Positions 15,345 through 27,075 of a stretch of 64,000 nucleotides of DNA are shown here, one piece after another (positions within the stretch are counted from its first letter, which is position 1; the number at the start of each line of letters is the position of its first letter). The position numbers and the translations under genes were made by a program. The stretch lies in the NCBI GenBank assembly GCA_964620045.1, contig CAZUJL010000020.1:1-64000 (forward strand), in the 5' to 3' direction. The notes beneath the pieces were generated by a model. It saw only the letters and a program-made list of their open reading frames with translations, did no database searches and had not been told where the DNA came from. The stretch comes from VFKU01 sp964620045 (lineage in GTDB: Bacteria; Hydrogenedentota; Hydrogenedentia; Hydrogenedentales; GCA-2746185).

Positions 15345-17045
15345 CTATTTGTATCGCTGCAGGCTGACCGGCACCCACCACTCAAGCGGATCGATGCCCG
15401 CCGTGCGCACGTTCACGCCGCGGAACCGGCTATCCAGCGCCACCAGCGCCGGCCGGTGGTAGAGGAACAAGTACGGCTGCTCCTCGTTCAGGATGGCCTC
15501 GAGTTGATGGTTGAGCGCGTAGCGCTTTTCGTTGTCGAAGGTAATCCGGACTTCCTCCAGAATCTTGTCGACTTCCGGATTTTTCAGACCGGGATAGTTG
15601 GACCCTTCGTCGGCCTGGCTCGAATGCCAAAGCTGATATCCGTCGTACATCGGCGGGCTGAGCCAGGCGAGCATGCAGGCGTCGAATTTCCGCTCCTGCA
15701 CGCGCTGCTGGAAGGTGGCCCACTCGGCGGGGTTCAGCGTGACGCGCACGCCGGCGCGGCGAAGCTCATCCTGAAATACCGCGCCCAACTGGTCGTACTC
15801 GGGCACGCTCGAACCGTAGCTCAGCTCGAATTCCAGCTTCACGCCGCCCTTGTCGCGCACGCCGTCGCCGTCGGAATCTTTCCAGCCGGCTTCGTCCAAC
15901 AACTTCTTCGCGCGTTCGGGATCGAAGGGCCACGGCTTGAGGTTCTTGTCGTGGTCAGGCGCCTTGTAGTAAATGTCGCTGACGGCGACTTCGCCGTAGC
16001 CCGCCCACACTTCCTTGATGATCTGCTCGCGGTTGAACAGCATGCACAGCGCCTGGCGCACGCGTTTGTCCTCGAACTGCGGCTTGCGCGTGTTCCAGCC
16101 GATGTAGTTGAAGCGGCTGAGGTAGCCGGGGATCGGCGAATCCAGAATCAGCTTCTGGAATTCCTTCTGGAACTTGTCGGTGTTTGTGCGGCGCACCCAC
16201 TGCTCGGGTGGCACTTCGTGGCGGTCGATATCGTGGCGCTCGAGCGCCTGGAACGCGGCGTTGTCGTCCTTGATGAACCGGAACACGCGCCGCGCGAGGT
16301 GCGGCTTGGGCCCCCACCAGTTCTCGTTGCGCACGAGCGAAATCTGCGCGCCGGTCTCCCATTTTTCGAATATATAAGGGCCGGAACCGATCGGTTCGCG
16401 GTTGCGGGGATGTTTGTTGAAGTCTCCCTGCCCGTAGATGTGCGCGGGGTACACGTTGATCCCGCCGAGCGAGAGCAAATGCCGAAAATAGGGTTTCGTC
16501 ATGTTAAATCGAATCGTGTAGTCGTCGATCACGTCCACCGACTCGATGTCCTGCAGGTAATTGCGGATATCGGCGGTGTCGTGCGTCGGGTCCATCACCA
16601 AGTCGTAGGTCGCTTTGACGTCTTTCGCCGTCAGTGGGATGCCGTCGGTGAACTTCACATCCTTGCGCAGATAGAACGTGTAGTGAAGATGGTCCTCGCT
16701 GATTTCCCAGCGCTCGGCCAGATTGGGCTTCATTTCCAGGGTGTCGTCGTCGAGATCGAGCAGCGTCTCGAATATGTACTGGCCAATGTAGTTCGAATAG
16801 GCGTCGGCTGTCGCCAGCAAAACATTCAGGTGCGCGGGTTCGGCGGATTCATTCTCGACGAGCGCATCGCCGAATTCCGGCGTGCCCTCGTCCTTCGGCG
16901 CGGTGACTTCCTGCGTGAAATCGGGCTTGTCGGACGACGCCGAATCGGTGGCGTTGTCGCCGGATTTCGGCGCGCCGCAGCCGAGGCACGCGGCCACGAG
17001 CAGGGCGATACCACAACGAACAAGCCAGGCGGGCGAAGGTTTCAT
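15345..17045 (-). CDS. Peptide-binding lipoprotein of an ABC transporter (SBP family 5)
   Basis: A 566-residue solute-binding protein delivering substrate to the two permeases downstream. The lipobox is VAAC with the acylated Cys at 20. Family 5 features include LAERWEISEDHLHYTFYLRKDVKFTDG near the N-terminus and the late segment NREQIIKEVWAGYG. The start at 17045 is favoured by GAGGAGG 6 nt upstream; a longer frame from 17087 would spoil the signal. An acidic, Glu-rich stretch follows the lipid anchor. Substrate probably peptides, by family only. Confidence 0.9.
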   Translation of the reverse strand: MKPSPAWLVRCGIALLVAACLGCGAPKSGDNATDSASSDKPDFTQEVTAPKDEGTPEFGDALVENESAEPAHLNVLLATADAYSNYIGQYIFETLLDLDDDTLEMKPNLAERWEISEDHLHYTFYLRKDVKFTDGIPLTAKDVKATYDLVMDPTHDTADIRNYLQDIESVDVIDDYTIRFNMTKPYFRHLLSLGGINVYPAHIYGQGDFNKHPRNREPIGSGPYIFEKWETGAQISLVRNENWWGPKPHLARRVFRFIKDDNAAFQALERHDIDRHEVPPEQWVRRTNTDKFQKEFQKLILDSPIPGYLSRFNYIGWNTRKPQFEDKRVRQALCMLFNREQIIKEVWAGYGEVAVSDIYYKAPDHDKNLKPWPFDPERAKKLLDEAGWKDSDGDGVRDKGGVKLEFELSYGSSVPEYDQLGAVFQDELRRAGVRVTLNPAEWATFQQRVQERKFDACMLAWLSPPMYDGYQLWHSSQADEGSNYPGLKNPEVDKILEEVRITFDNEKRYALNHQLEAILNEEQPYLFLYHRPALVALDSRFRGVNVRTAGIDPLEWWVPVSLQRYK

Positions 17046-17168
17046 AGGGGCCTCCTCACTGCAAACGCGTTGAAGCGTGCTAAGCACACGTTATTTGCGC
17101 ATAGTAACCCTTTGGAGTATGGCAGCGGTAGCGGCGCGTACCCAGCGTAATGATTCTGGCATGAAGCC

Positions 17169-17211
17169 GCCAGCGTTGCTGGCTTAGTTAAAGCGGGAGC
17201 GGTGCTCCCGC
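17169..17211. repeat. Two small palindromes in the 234-bp gap before groL
   Basis: GCCAGC-GTT-GCTGGC at 17169-17183 and GCGGGAGC-GGT-GCTCCCGC at 17193-17211. Neither has a T-run on either strand. They look like dispersed hairpin repeats or transcript-end stabilisers. The remaining spacer 17046-17168 shows no gene. Confidence 0.55.
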
Positions 17212-17220
17212 AGTCCAAAG

Positions 17221-17259
17221 TGAAAAAGAAACGCGGCGCGGAGGTTATCCGCGCCGCGT
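17221..17259 (-). terminator. Rho-independent terminator of groL
   Basis: A 12-bp stem, ACGCGGCGCGGA (17231-17242) with TCCGCGCCGCGT (17248-17259) around 5 nt. On the minus strand it is followed by TTCTTTTTCA. Confidence 0.88.
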
Positions 17260-17279
17260 GATATTCCCGTTGGATTGGC

Positions 17280-18908
<1,629 letters not shown>

Positions 18909-18984
18909 CTGTGTAATTCTCCTTCTTACCGGTTCATACGCAAAGAGTTAGAACGAATCCGCCCCGCAACCCCGGAGGCGGCTC

Positions 18985-19011
18985 TTAGCACTCTAGACAA
19001 GCGAGTGCTGA
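18985..19011 (-). promoter_or_regulatory. CIRCE operator (HrcA binding site)
   Basis: TTAGCACTC (18985-18993), 9-nt spacer, GAGTGCTGA (19003-19011): 8 of 9 matching positions in the second half-site of the consensus inverted repeat. It sits directly downstream of the predicted -10 box of groL, where bound HrcA would block transcription until heat shock. Confidence 0.92.
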
Positions 19012-19040
19012 TAGTAGCAAATGGCGGAAACGCCCGTCAA
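19011..19040 (-). promoter_or_regulatory. groL promoter
   Basis: Read on the minus strand, TTGACG (19040-19035) and TACTAT (19016-19011) are 18 nt apart, and the -10 box abuts the CIRCE half-site. Confidence 0.6.
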
Positions 19041-19057
19041 GAGGCTAATTACGAGAC

Positions 19058-19633
19058 TTACTCAGCGGATTTCGGCTGCAGCGCCTGGACCTGCTTGTGC
19101 AGAGAGTCGCGGGTCATGGTGCCGCCGACTTCGGACCAGGCGACTTTGCCGTCGGGGCCGTAGATGAAGGTGGCGGGAAGGGCGCCGTCCCACTCGAGGC
19201 CGAGGACTTTGGTGAGGTCGTCGGAGTCGTCGACGGACATGATGCGGACGGGGAACGGGATTTCGTAGGACTTCATGAAGGGATCGACGACGGTGTCCTT
19301 GGTGGCGGCGTAGTCGGCGCTGATGCTGAAGAATCGGATGCCCTTGCCGTCGAACTCGCGCCAGAACTTTGCGAGCTCGGGCATCTCGCGCACGCACGGC
19401 GGGCACCACGTGGCCCAGAAATTCACCACCACGAGTTTGCCGGCTTCGGCATCGATGGTCGCGCGGATTTCCTGCGGCGTGGCGAGCGAGACTTCACCGA
19501 CGGTCGGCTCGTTCGGCTTGGGCACGGGCGGAATCGCGGGCTTCTCGGCGGGCTGACTGCACGCGGCAATCGCGCACAAGGCCGCGACGACAAGCAGTCG
19601 GGAAGATCGCGTGGCGATCTTCCCGAGATTCAT
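19058..19633 (-). CDS. TlpA-like thiol-disulfide lipoprotein
   Basis: A 191-residue periplasmic thioredoxin-fold protein on a lipid anchor. The lipobox is IAAC with Cys25; the redox motif WCPPC is at 76-80 within VVNFWATWCPPCVREMPEL. The cis-Pro loop appears in ALPATFIYGPDG. TlpA/ResA proteins reduce disulfides of exported substrates such as cytochrome c or copper proteins; no cytochrome biogenesis gene is adjacent. A start at 19654 would add seven residues. It is the last gene of the minus-strand cluster starting with clpS, after a decayed redoxin. Confidence 0.87.
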   Translation of the reverse strand: MNLGKIATRSSRLLVVAALCAIAACSQPAEKPAIPPVPKPNEPTVGEVSLATPQEIRATIDAEAGKLVVVNFWATWCPPCVREMPELAKFWREFDGKGIRFFSISADYAATKDTVVDPFMKSYEIPFPVRIMSVDDSDDLTKVLGLEWDGALPATFIYGPDGKVAWSEVGGTMTRDSLHKQVQALQPKSAE

Positions 19634-19673
19634 TTGGCTGATACGGTGGTGCAAGGGTACACGCCTCTTCAGT

Positions 19674-19945
19674 TCAATCCGTCGCCTTGTTGACCTTCTT
19701 GATGCCGCAGCCCCAGGCGTTCACTTCGGCCTTCTCGACGGCCTTGCCGTCCAGCACGGACGTAATCGCGAGCTTAGTGTAGTTTACGCGCCTTTGGCTT
19801 CGGGTTCTTTCCGGTCGTCGTGGGCGCCATGGTACTGGAGTTTGCCTTCCTTGTCGATCAGGATCGCGTACGGAATTCCGGCGCTCGCGGCGTAGGTCTT
19901 CATTTGATCGGCCGTCGCGCCTTCGTTCGAGTTCACGCCGAGGAG
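19674..19945 (-). pseudogene. Remnant of a redoxin/peroxiredoxin-like gene
   Basis: Two reading frames together encode the C-terminal half of a redoxin. The first part (19945 to 19784) has LLGVNSNEG, AGIPYAILIDKEGKLQYHGAHDD and then a stop. In the -1 frame the match continues, VNYTKLAITSVLDGKAV up to NAWGCGIKK, ending at 19674. Family members have exactly this late GCxIK motif. The catalytic N-terminal half is missing, replaced by the end of aat. A one-base loss near 19787 explains the frame change. A sequencing error could explain the frameshift but not the missing N-terminus. Confidence 0.65.
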
Positions 19946-20001
19946 TCGTGGGGATCCAAGGCCAGCCTGCTCTGTAGTGTAAAACAGGTAAACCCCGCGG
20001 G

Positions 20002-20709
20002 TTAATCCATCGCGGCGGGCAGGTCGTCGTCCAGCCGCCACGCGCCGCGGCGGGTCTCCTGCGCCATCGCGGCCTTCAGCAGCTTCAGGAAACGCGCGCG
20101 GGGCACGTCGGCCGCGCCGAGGCCGGCCAGATGCGCCGTATGCACCTGGCAATCAATGAATTGGAAGCCCCAGCGGCGAATCTGTTCCACGAGGGTCCAG
20201 AGCGCCAGCTTCGACGTGTTCGGCTCCAGGGACACCATGCTCTCGCCAAAGAAGCACGCGCCGAGCGAGACGCCGTACAGACCGCCGACGAGTTGCGTCC
20301 CGTTCCACACTTCGACGGAGTGCGCGTACCCCGCGTGGTGCAGATCGGTGTAGGCCTGCTCCATTTCGCGCGTGATCCAGGTGCCGTCCTGACCCGCGCG
20401 CGGCTGATCGGCGCAGGCGGCGATCATTTTCGGAAAGTCGGCGTCGAGCGTAACGCGGTATTTGCGCTGGCGGTGAATGCGGCGCAGGCGCTGCGAGACA
20501 TGGAGATCGTCCGGAAAAAGCAGCAGCCTCGGATTGGGCGACCACCACAAGATCGGATCACCTTCGCCGAACCATGGGAAAATGCCGAGTGAGTACGCGA
20601 GCAGCAAACGCTCGATGCTGAGATCGCCGCCGACGGCGAGCAAGCCCTCGTGCGTGGCGAGGTCAGGCCGCGGAAACGCGATGTCCTGTGTGAGCTGAAA
20701 CAGCGGCAT
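20002..20709 (-). CDS. aat: Leucyl/phenylalanyl-tRNA--protein transferase
   Basis: Adds Leu or Phe from charged tRNA to N-terminal Arg or Lys, creating a primary N-degron for ClpS/ClpAP. The 235-residue protein shows the family blocks GLLAVGGDLS, AYSLGIFPWFGEGDPILWWSPNPR, GTWIT, GYAHSVEVW and LVGGLYGVSLGACFFGESMVS, with the late IDCQVHTAHLAGLGA. It lies 16 bp downstream of clpA, so transferase, unfoldase and adaptor are probably co-expressed. Confidence 0.97.
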   Translation of the reverse strand: MPLFQLTQDIAFPRPDLATHEGLLAVGGDLSIERLLLAYSLGIFPWFGEGDPILWWSPNPRLLLFPDDLHVSQRLRRIHRQRKYRVTLDADFPKMIAACADQPRAGQDGTWITREMEQAYTDLHHAGYAHSVEVWNGTQLVGGLYGVSLGACFFGESMVSLEPNTSKLALWTLVEQIRRWGFQFIDCQVHTAHLAGLGAADVPRARFLKLLKAAMAQETRRGAWRLDDDLPAAMD

Positions 20710-20725
20710 CGGCCGCGAACTCTAT

Positions 20726-22981
<2,256 letters not shown>

Positions 22982-22994
22982 TTTCGTTTCCTCA

Positions 22995-23019
22995 CACGCC
23001 CAAGCGCCGCTTAGGCGTG
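22995..23019. repeat. Second copy of the GCCTAAGC/GCTTAGGC palindrome
   Basis: CACGCCCAAGC (22995-23005) pairs, with one mismatch, to GCTTAGGCGTG (23009-23019). It is almost the same sequence as the sod terminator stem, but here it lies between the CDGSH gene and clpA with no T-run. Confidence 0.6.
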
Positions 23020-23041
23020 GCACTCGCTACTCTAATGCGGC

Positions 23042-23311
23042 CTACGGCTGCGGCGGCGTTGGGTTCAGCGCCTCGCGCAGCGGCTTATGGGAACCGTCGC
23101 AAAACGGCGGGTTCTTTGACTGCTTGCAGAGACACATGGACTTGAGCTGCGCCTCGGCGACCGTGAACCGCAGCGGCGCAAACGAACCGCCCTTGTGCGA
23201 GCCGTCGCACCAGGGCTGGTTCTTCGACAAGCCGCAGGCGCACCACTTGTACTCGCCCGGTTGCAACTCGCACTTCACCGACTTCGTATCGAACACGTTT
23301 GGTCTATCCAC
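23042..23311 (-). CDS. Two-motif CDGSH iron-sulfur protein
   Basis: An 89-residue protein with two CDGSH-type [2Fe-2S] sites: C24-A-C26 with C35 and H39 (CDGSH), and C60-L-C62 with C71 and H75 (CDGSH). This double arrangement matches the MitoNEET-related type 3 bacterial group. Each site has the 3-Cys/1-His ligand set that makes the cluster labile and redox/pH sensitive. It lies 60 bp upstream of clpA and 51 bp downstream of clpS on the same strand, inside an N-degron gene cluster. A functional link is only inferred from position. Confidence 0.92.
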   Translation of the reverse strand: MDRPNVFDTKSVKCELQPGEYKWCACGLSKNQPWCDGSHKGGSFAPLRFTVAEAQLKSMCLCKQSKNPPFCDGSHKPLREALNPTPPQP

Positions 23312-23362
23312 TGGGCCTCCGGTTCATGCCGTATCAGGTTAAAAACGCTACATTCCCACGCT

Positions 23363-23677
23363 TCATTCCGGCTCCATGCTGCACTTCAAGGGGAAGCCGT
23401 TTTGCTGTGCCAGCTTGTGCACATGGCTGATTTTGGTTTCCGCGACCTCGGCCGGGTAAATGCCGGCGATTCCCATTCCGTCGCGGTGGACATGGAGCAT
23501 AATGCGCATTGCGTCGGTCATGCCCTTGTGAAAAATCCCCCGCAGGACTTCCACCACGAAATCCATGGTGGTGTAGTGATCGTTGTGCAAAACGACCTTG
23601 AACATCGCCGGTTTTTTGGCGACGGTGCGGGGGCGGGTGCGTGTGGCTTCGCGAGTTTTGGGTGCAGTTTTGCTCAT
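23363..23677 (-). CDS. clpS: ClpS N-degron adaptor
   Basis: A 104-residue adaptor that binds N-terminal Leu, Phe, Tyr or Trp and hands the protein to ClpAP. The core begins FKVVLHNDHYTTMDFVVEVL, with the Asn-Asp of the binding pocket, and continues to VHRDGMGIAGIYPAEVAETK with the conserved His. A basic 25-residue N-terminus precedes it. It is first in the minus-strand order clpS, CDGSH, clpA, aat. Confidence 0.96.
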   Translation of the reverse strand: MSKTAPKTREATRTRPRTVAKKPAMFKVVLHNDHYTTMDFVVEVLRGIFHKGMTDAMRIMLHVHRDGMGIAGIYPAEVAETKISHVHKLAQQNGFPLKCSMEPE

Positions 23678-23783
23678 GGCTGGGCACTACTCCAGTCACT
23701 GGTAAGGATAGCATACGGCGGCGGTTTGGCTGGGTCCTCCGGCAAGCGGTAGAATGGCTTGTTTATTTCTAAAAGGGAGCCGC

Positions 23784-24371
23784 ATGAGCGAAGCCGGCTA
23801 TATCAATTACTACGAAATTCTAGGGTTGGCGGAAGACGTCAACCCCGGCGAAGTGCGCAACACGTACCGCAAGAAAATGAAGGCGCTGCGCGACGCCGTG
23901 CGCGATGCCAACACCGAGGACAAGCGGTCGCAGTTCATCCTCGATCTCGCCAAGCTGAACGCGGCGGTGTACATCCTGCGCGATCAGGCCAAGCGCGATG
24001 CGTACTGGACGGAACGCGCGGCGCTGATCGAACTGGAGCGGCGCTGGATCGACCAGGTGGCGAAGACGCCGGACCCGGAAGCGACCGACGCGCTGCGGCG
24101 CGAATTCGACACCCGCGCGCGGTCGTTCCTGAGCAAATACGTCGAGGAGACGATGCTGGAGGCCGGCATGGACAAGGAAGTGGCCGAGGCCAGCGGCTGG
24201 AACATTTTCTACGCGCGCTACGCGCTGAAGCTGCTGCGGCACTACCGTCACTTGCTCTACCACGAGATTCTGGAACGGCTGCCGTATCACGCCGTGACGA
24301 CGCCGTCGATCGATTGGGACGAACGGCGCAAAACAGTCGGTGCGTTGCTCGACGCCGTGGCGGGACGCTGA
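23784..24371 (+). CDS. J-domain-like protein lacking HPD
   Basis: A 195-residue protein whose first 75 residues resemble a DnaJ J-domain: NYYEILGLAEDVNPGEVRNTYRKKMKAL, then LAKLNAAVYILRDQAKRDAYW. The HPD tripeptide needed to stimulate DnaK is absent; the loop reads RDANTED. The rest is helical and charged with no family I recognise. The ATG at 23784 follows GGGAG. The stop is 2 bp before the next start, so the two are surely translated from one mRNA. Classical co-chaperone activity is unlikely; a binding role is possible. Confidence 0.7.
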   Translation: MSEAGYINYYEILGLAEDVNPGEVRNTYRKKMKALRDAVRDANTEDKRSQFILDLAKLNAAVYILRDQAKRDAYWTERAALIELERRWIDQVAKTPDPEATDALRREFDTRARSFLSKYVEETMLEAGMDKEVAEASGWNIFYARYALKLLRHYRHLLYHEILERLPYHAVTTPSIDWDERRKTVGALLDAVAGR

Positions 24372-24373
24372 CC

Positions 24374-25477
24374 ATGGCCCGCGCAAACTCACAGACGGCG
24401 ACCAAAGTGGTCGACATGGATCTCGTCGCGCGCGCGTTCGCCAAGAGCGTGGCCGAGGGCGACATCGTGAACCTGCGGCTGTTGTTCGCGCCGTTCTCCC
24501 CCGCGCGCGCGGATTCGAGCGAGCAGTTCACCGACGAAAAGTATCGGTACCTCGTGCCGGGCAACAACAACGGCGGGCCGGCGTTCGACGCCGCGCTGAA
24601 GGCCGTGAAGCAGGAAAAAGTGTGGGCGCACATCCAGCGCGAGCTGGCGGCGAACCGCCCCGCGCAGTTGCCGTCGGAGCTGATGGTGCTGCTGGGCGAC
24701 AACGCGGTGCGCGCCGGGAAATGGACCAGCGCGGCGCAGGCGTATGAGCTGCTGCGCATCCGCCGGCGCATGCAGGAAGAGTTCTACACGCAGGGCCTCG
24801 CCGCGCTGAACGCGAGCGACGTGCCGCGCGCGGTGCGCGCATTCCGCACGGGCGCGGGGCTGGGCTATGATTATGCGGCCTTCCCCGAACCGATGCCGGC
24901 GGTGCCGCAATATCAAACACGCGCGCTGATGATGCACGGCACCTATCCCGCGCGGCCGGAAGACTCGATCGCGCTGGTCGATCCCGAACTGCACGTGCAG
25001 GTGGCGCTGGATTATTTGCTGTACGACACCGAAGCCGCCGGCCGGTTGCACAGTATGCCGTTCGAGACGCGCCTCGCATTCCTGCGCGAATTGATCCGTC
25101 AATCCGATCCGGGTTGGGACACCTTCGTCGCGCAATTCACCGAAGCGTGCAAACTCACGCACGCGATGGGCACCCGCTCGCAACGGACCTCGGCGAGCCA
25201 GCCGGAAACACTGGCGGACGAAATCGCGGAGCAGCAGTCGGCCGATCCGTGGGACATCACGCGCGCGTTGTTCGGCCGCGACATTGAACACGGAACGTGG
25301 TGGCAGTACTTGAAAGAACTGGCGTTTGAGCATCCGGCGGCGGCGCTGTTCATTTCGCGCCAGATCATCGGCGACGACGAGATTCTGATGCCGCGCTTAC
25401 GGGCGGATTCTCCGGTGTCGAAGGCCTTGGGTCTGGCGGACGCCATTCCGCGCCCGTCGGCCCCGAAAACCCAGTAA
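24374..25477 (+). CDS. Uncharacterised protein linked to the J-like protein
   Basis: A 367-residue protein with no signal peptide or membrane helix that I can see. It is rich in Ala, Arg and Glu and predicted mainly helical; residues about 120-200 (NAVRAGKWTSAAQAYELL, then ALNASDVPRAVRAFRTGAGLGYDY) have a TPR-like feel. I do not recognise the family. The ATG starts 2 bp after the J-like stop, a translational coupling arrangement. A very long alternative frame from 23759 simply reads through the J-like gene in another frame. Confidence 0.6.
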   Translation: MARANSQTATKVVDMDLVARAFAKSVAEGDIVNLRLLFAPFSPARADSSEQFTDEKYRYLVPGNNNGGPAFDAALKAVKQEKVWAHIQRELAANRPAQLPSELMVLLGDNAVRAGKWTSAAQAYELLRIRRRMQEEFYTQGLAALNASDVPRAVRAFRTGAGLGYDYAAFPEPMPAVPQYQTRALMMHGTYPARPEDSIALVDPELHVQVALDYLLYDTEAAGRLHSMPFETRLAFLRELIRQSDPGWDTFVAQFTEACKLTHAMGTRSQRTSASQPETLADEIAEQQSADPWDITRALFGRDIEHGTWWQYLKELAFEHPAAALFISRQIIGDDEILMPRLRADSPVSKALGLADAIPRPSAPKTQ

Positions 25478-25502
25478 AACTGGTGGTTTTCGCGCGCCCG
25501 CG

Positions 25503-25532
25503 TTTACTTGTTCGCAAAAACCGTGTTACATT
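25503..25532 (+). promoter_or_regulatory. Predicted lepB promoter
   Basis: TTTACT (25503-25508) and TACATT (25527-25532), 18-nt spacer, about 30 nt upstream of the lepB ATG. Confidence 0.45.
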
Positions 25533-25567
25533 GGCATGAGCTATACGCGAGTGACCGGAGATTGTTG

Positions 25568-26239
25568 ATGGAACCGACGCAGGCTGCGCCCGTGGCCCCC
25601 ACGCCCGAGACGCCCGAAGCGCAGGAAAAGAATGAGCTGCGCCGCGAAATCGTCGATTTCGTGAAATTGGTGGCGTGGTTCCTGGTCATTTTCCTCGGCC
25701 TGCGCGCGTTCGTGATCGAGGGCTACGAAGTGCAGGGCGAGTCGATGGACCCGACGCTGCAGAACAACGAACGCATCCTCGTCTTCAAACTGCCGCACAA
25801 GTTGAGCCAGCTCGGCCTGATCAGCAACCTCAAGGCAATCGAAGCGAACGATATTGTCGTGTTCGACAGCCCGGACGGTTCGGGCAAGCGCTATGTGAAG
25901 CGCGTCATCGCCGCCGGCCCGAAGGCCACGCGCGGCACCGCGAACGCCGCGAGCGCCACCCCCACAGCCGATGCCGGCGGTGGCGTCGAGGTGATTTACG
26001 ACGGCGGCGATGTATTTGTGAACAACCGCAAAATCGAGCAGGACTACCTGCAGGATTACGCGCGCACGACGCCCGAGCATCAGGAAGTGACGCTGGGACC
26101 CGGTGAATACTACGTGCTCGGCGATAACCGGCCCGTGAGCAAAGACAGCCGCAGCTTCGAGGCGATCGACGACAAGGCGATCATCGGCACCGCCGTGATT
26201 CGCTTCTGGCCGCCGTCCGAGATCAGCCTGATTCGATGA
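25568..26239 (+). CDS. lepB: Signal peptidase I
   Basis: Cleaves signal peptides of exported proteins at the outer face of the inner membrane. The 223-residue protein has one membrane helix (about 31-50). The catalytic Ser59 lies in GESMDPTL and the catalytic Lys111 in RYVKRVIA; box E is GDNRPVSKDSRSF. A Gly/Ala/Thr-rich insert of about 20 residues follows the Lys box. The ATG at 25568 has GGAG 7 nt upstream. Its stop overlaps the lpxH start by 4 bp, so the two envelope genes are coupled. Confidence 0.95.
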   Translation: MEPTQAAPVAPTPETPEAQEKNELRREIVDFVKLVAWFLVIFLGLRAFVIEGYEVQGESMDPTLQNNERILVFKLPHKLSQLGLISNLKAIEANDIVVFDSPDGSGKRYVKRVIAAGPKATRGTANAASATPTADAGGGVEVIYDGGDVFVNNRKIEQDYLQDYARTTPEHQEVTLGPGEYYVLGDNRPVSKDSRSFEAIDDKAIIGTAVIRFWPPSEISLIR

Positions 26240-27075
26240 AGACGCTGATTTTCGCCGATGTTCACCTCAAGGTGGATCCGGCGAACCGCGCGGCCCTGGA
26301 CGAATTCACGGCGTTCATCCGCAGCATCGACCCCGCGGACATCGGGCGCATCGTCATCGTCGGCGATCTTTTCGACTTCTGGTTCGAATACAAGCACGCC
26401 GTGTTCTCGGGCTACTTCGACGTGCTGCGCGCGCTGGCCGCGCTGCGCGACGCGGGCGTGGAAATGCACCTCATCTGCGGCAACCACGACTTCTGGGCCG
26501 GACGCTTTTTCGAGGAGCAGCTCGGCGTGCATGTGCATCCGGACAAATACCTCTGCGAGCTCGATGGCCGCCGCGCGCTCTTTGTGCACGGCGACGGCGT
26601 GAATCCGGCGGACAAGGGTTATCGCGAGTACAAAAAATTCGCGCGGTGGTGGGTGCCGGTGAAACTGTTTGGGCTGGTCCACCCCGATTGGGCGATGGCG
26701 CTCGCACAGCGCATCTCGCACGCGAGCCGCAGCCGCCAGGACGTGCATGGGCAAGCACGGCAAGTCGAAGTGGAAGCCTCGCGCGCGTTCGCGAAGGAGC
26801 AGATCGAAACCGGGCGCGCGGACATTGTCGTATGTGGGCACACGCATGTGCCGGCGTATGAAGAATTCACTTCGCCGCGCGGCACGGGCATCTACATGAA
26901 CACCGGTGGCTGGCAGGAAGAAAAGGCGTACTGGCTGTGGGACGGCGCGTCGCTGCGGCGATTCCGTGGGCTCGTACGCGAACGGCGCCCAGCGCCGATC
27001 GTCGAATCAGGGGAAGGGCAGCGTGTGGCTGCTATCCCGATAGAAATACCCCGCCAGGAATCCGGCCAGTCCTAG
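26236..27075 (+). CDS. lpxH: UDP-2,3-diacylglucosamine hydrolase-like metallophosphoesterase
   Basis: Probably removes UMP from UDP-2,3-diacylglucosamine in lipid A synthesis. All calcineurin-fold metal motifs are present: DVH at residues 8-10, GDLFDFWFE, GNHDFW, HGD and GHTH. GDLFDFWFE and the GNHDFW spacing are typical of LpxH rather than other phosphoesterases. At 279 residues it is somewhat long. The 3' end overlaps the convergent PP2C gene by 69 bp. An LpxH2-type enzyme is the main alternative. Confidence 0.85.
   Translation: MKTLIFADVHLKVDPANRAALDEFTAFIRSIDPADIGRIVIVGDLFDFWFEYKHAVFSGYFDVLRALAALRDAGVEMHLICGNHDFWAGRFFEEQLGVHVHPDKYLCELDGRRALFVHGDGVNPADKGYREYKKFARWWVPVKLFGLVHPDWAMALAQRISHASRSRQDVHGQARQVEVEASRAFAKEQIETGRADIVVCGHTHVPAYEEFTSPRGTGIYMNTGGWQEEKAYWLWDGASLRRFRGLVRERRPAPIVESGEGQRVAAIPIEIPRQESGQS

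Noticed and set aside
15456..17150. 564-codon frame antisense to the peptide-binding protein
   Set aside because: Shadow of the SBP gene; no start signal and no domain.
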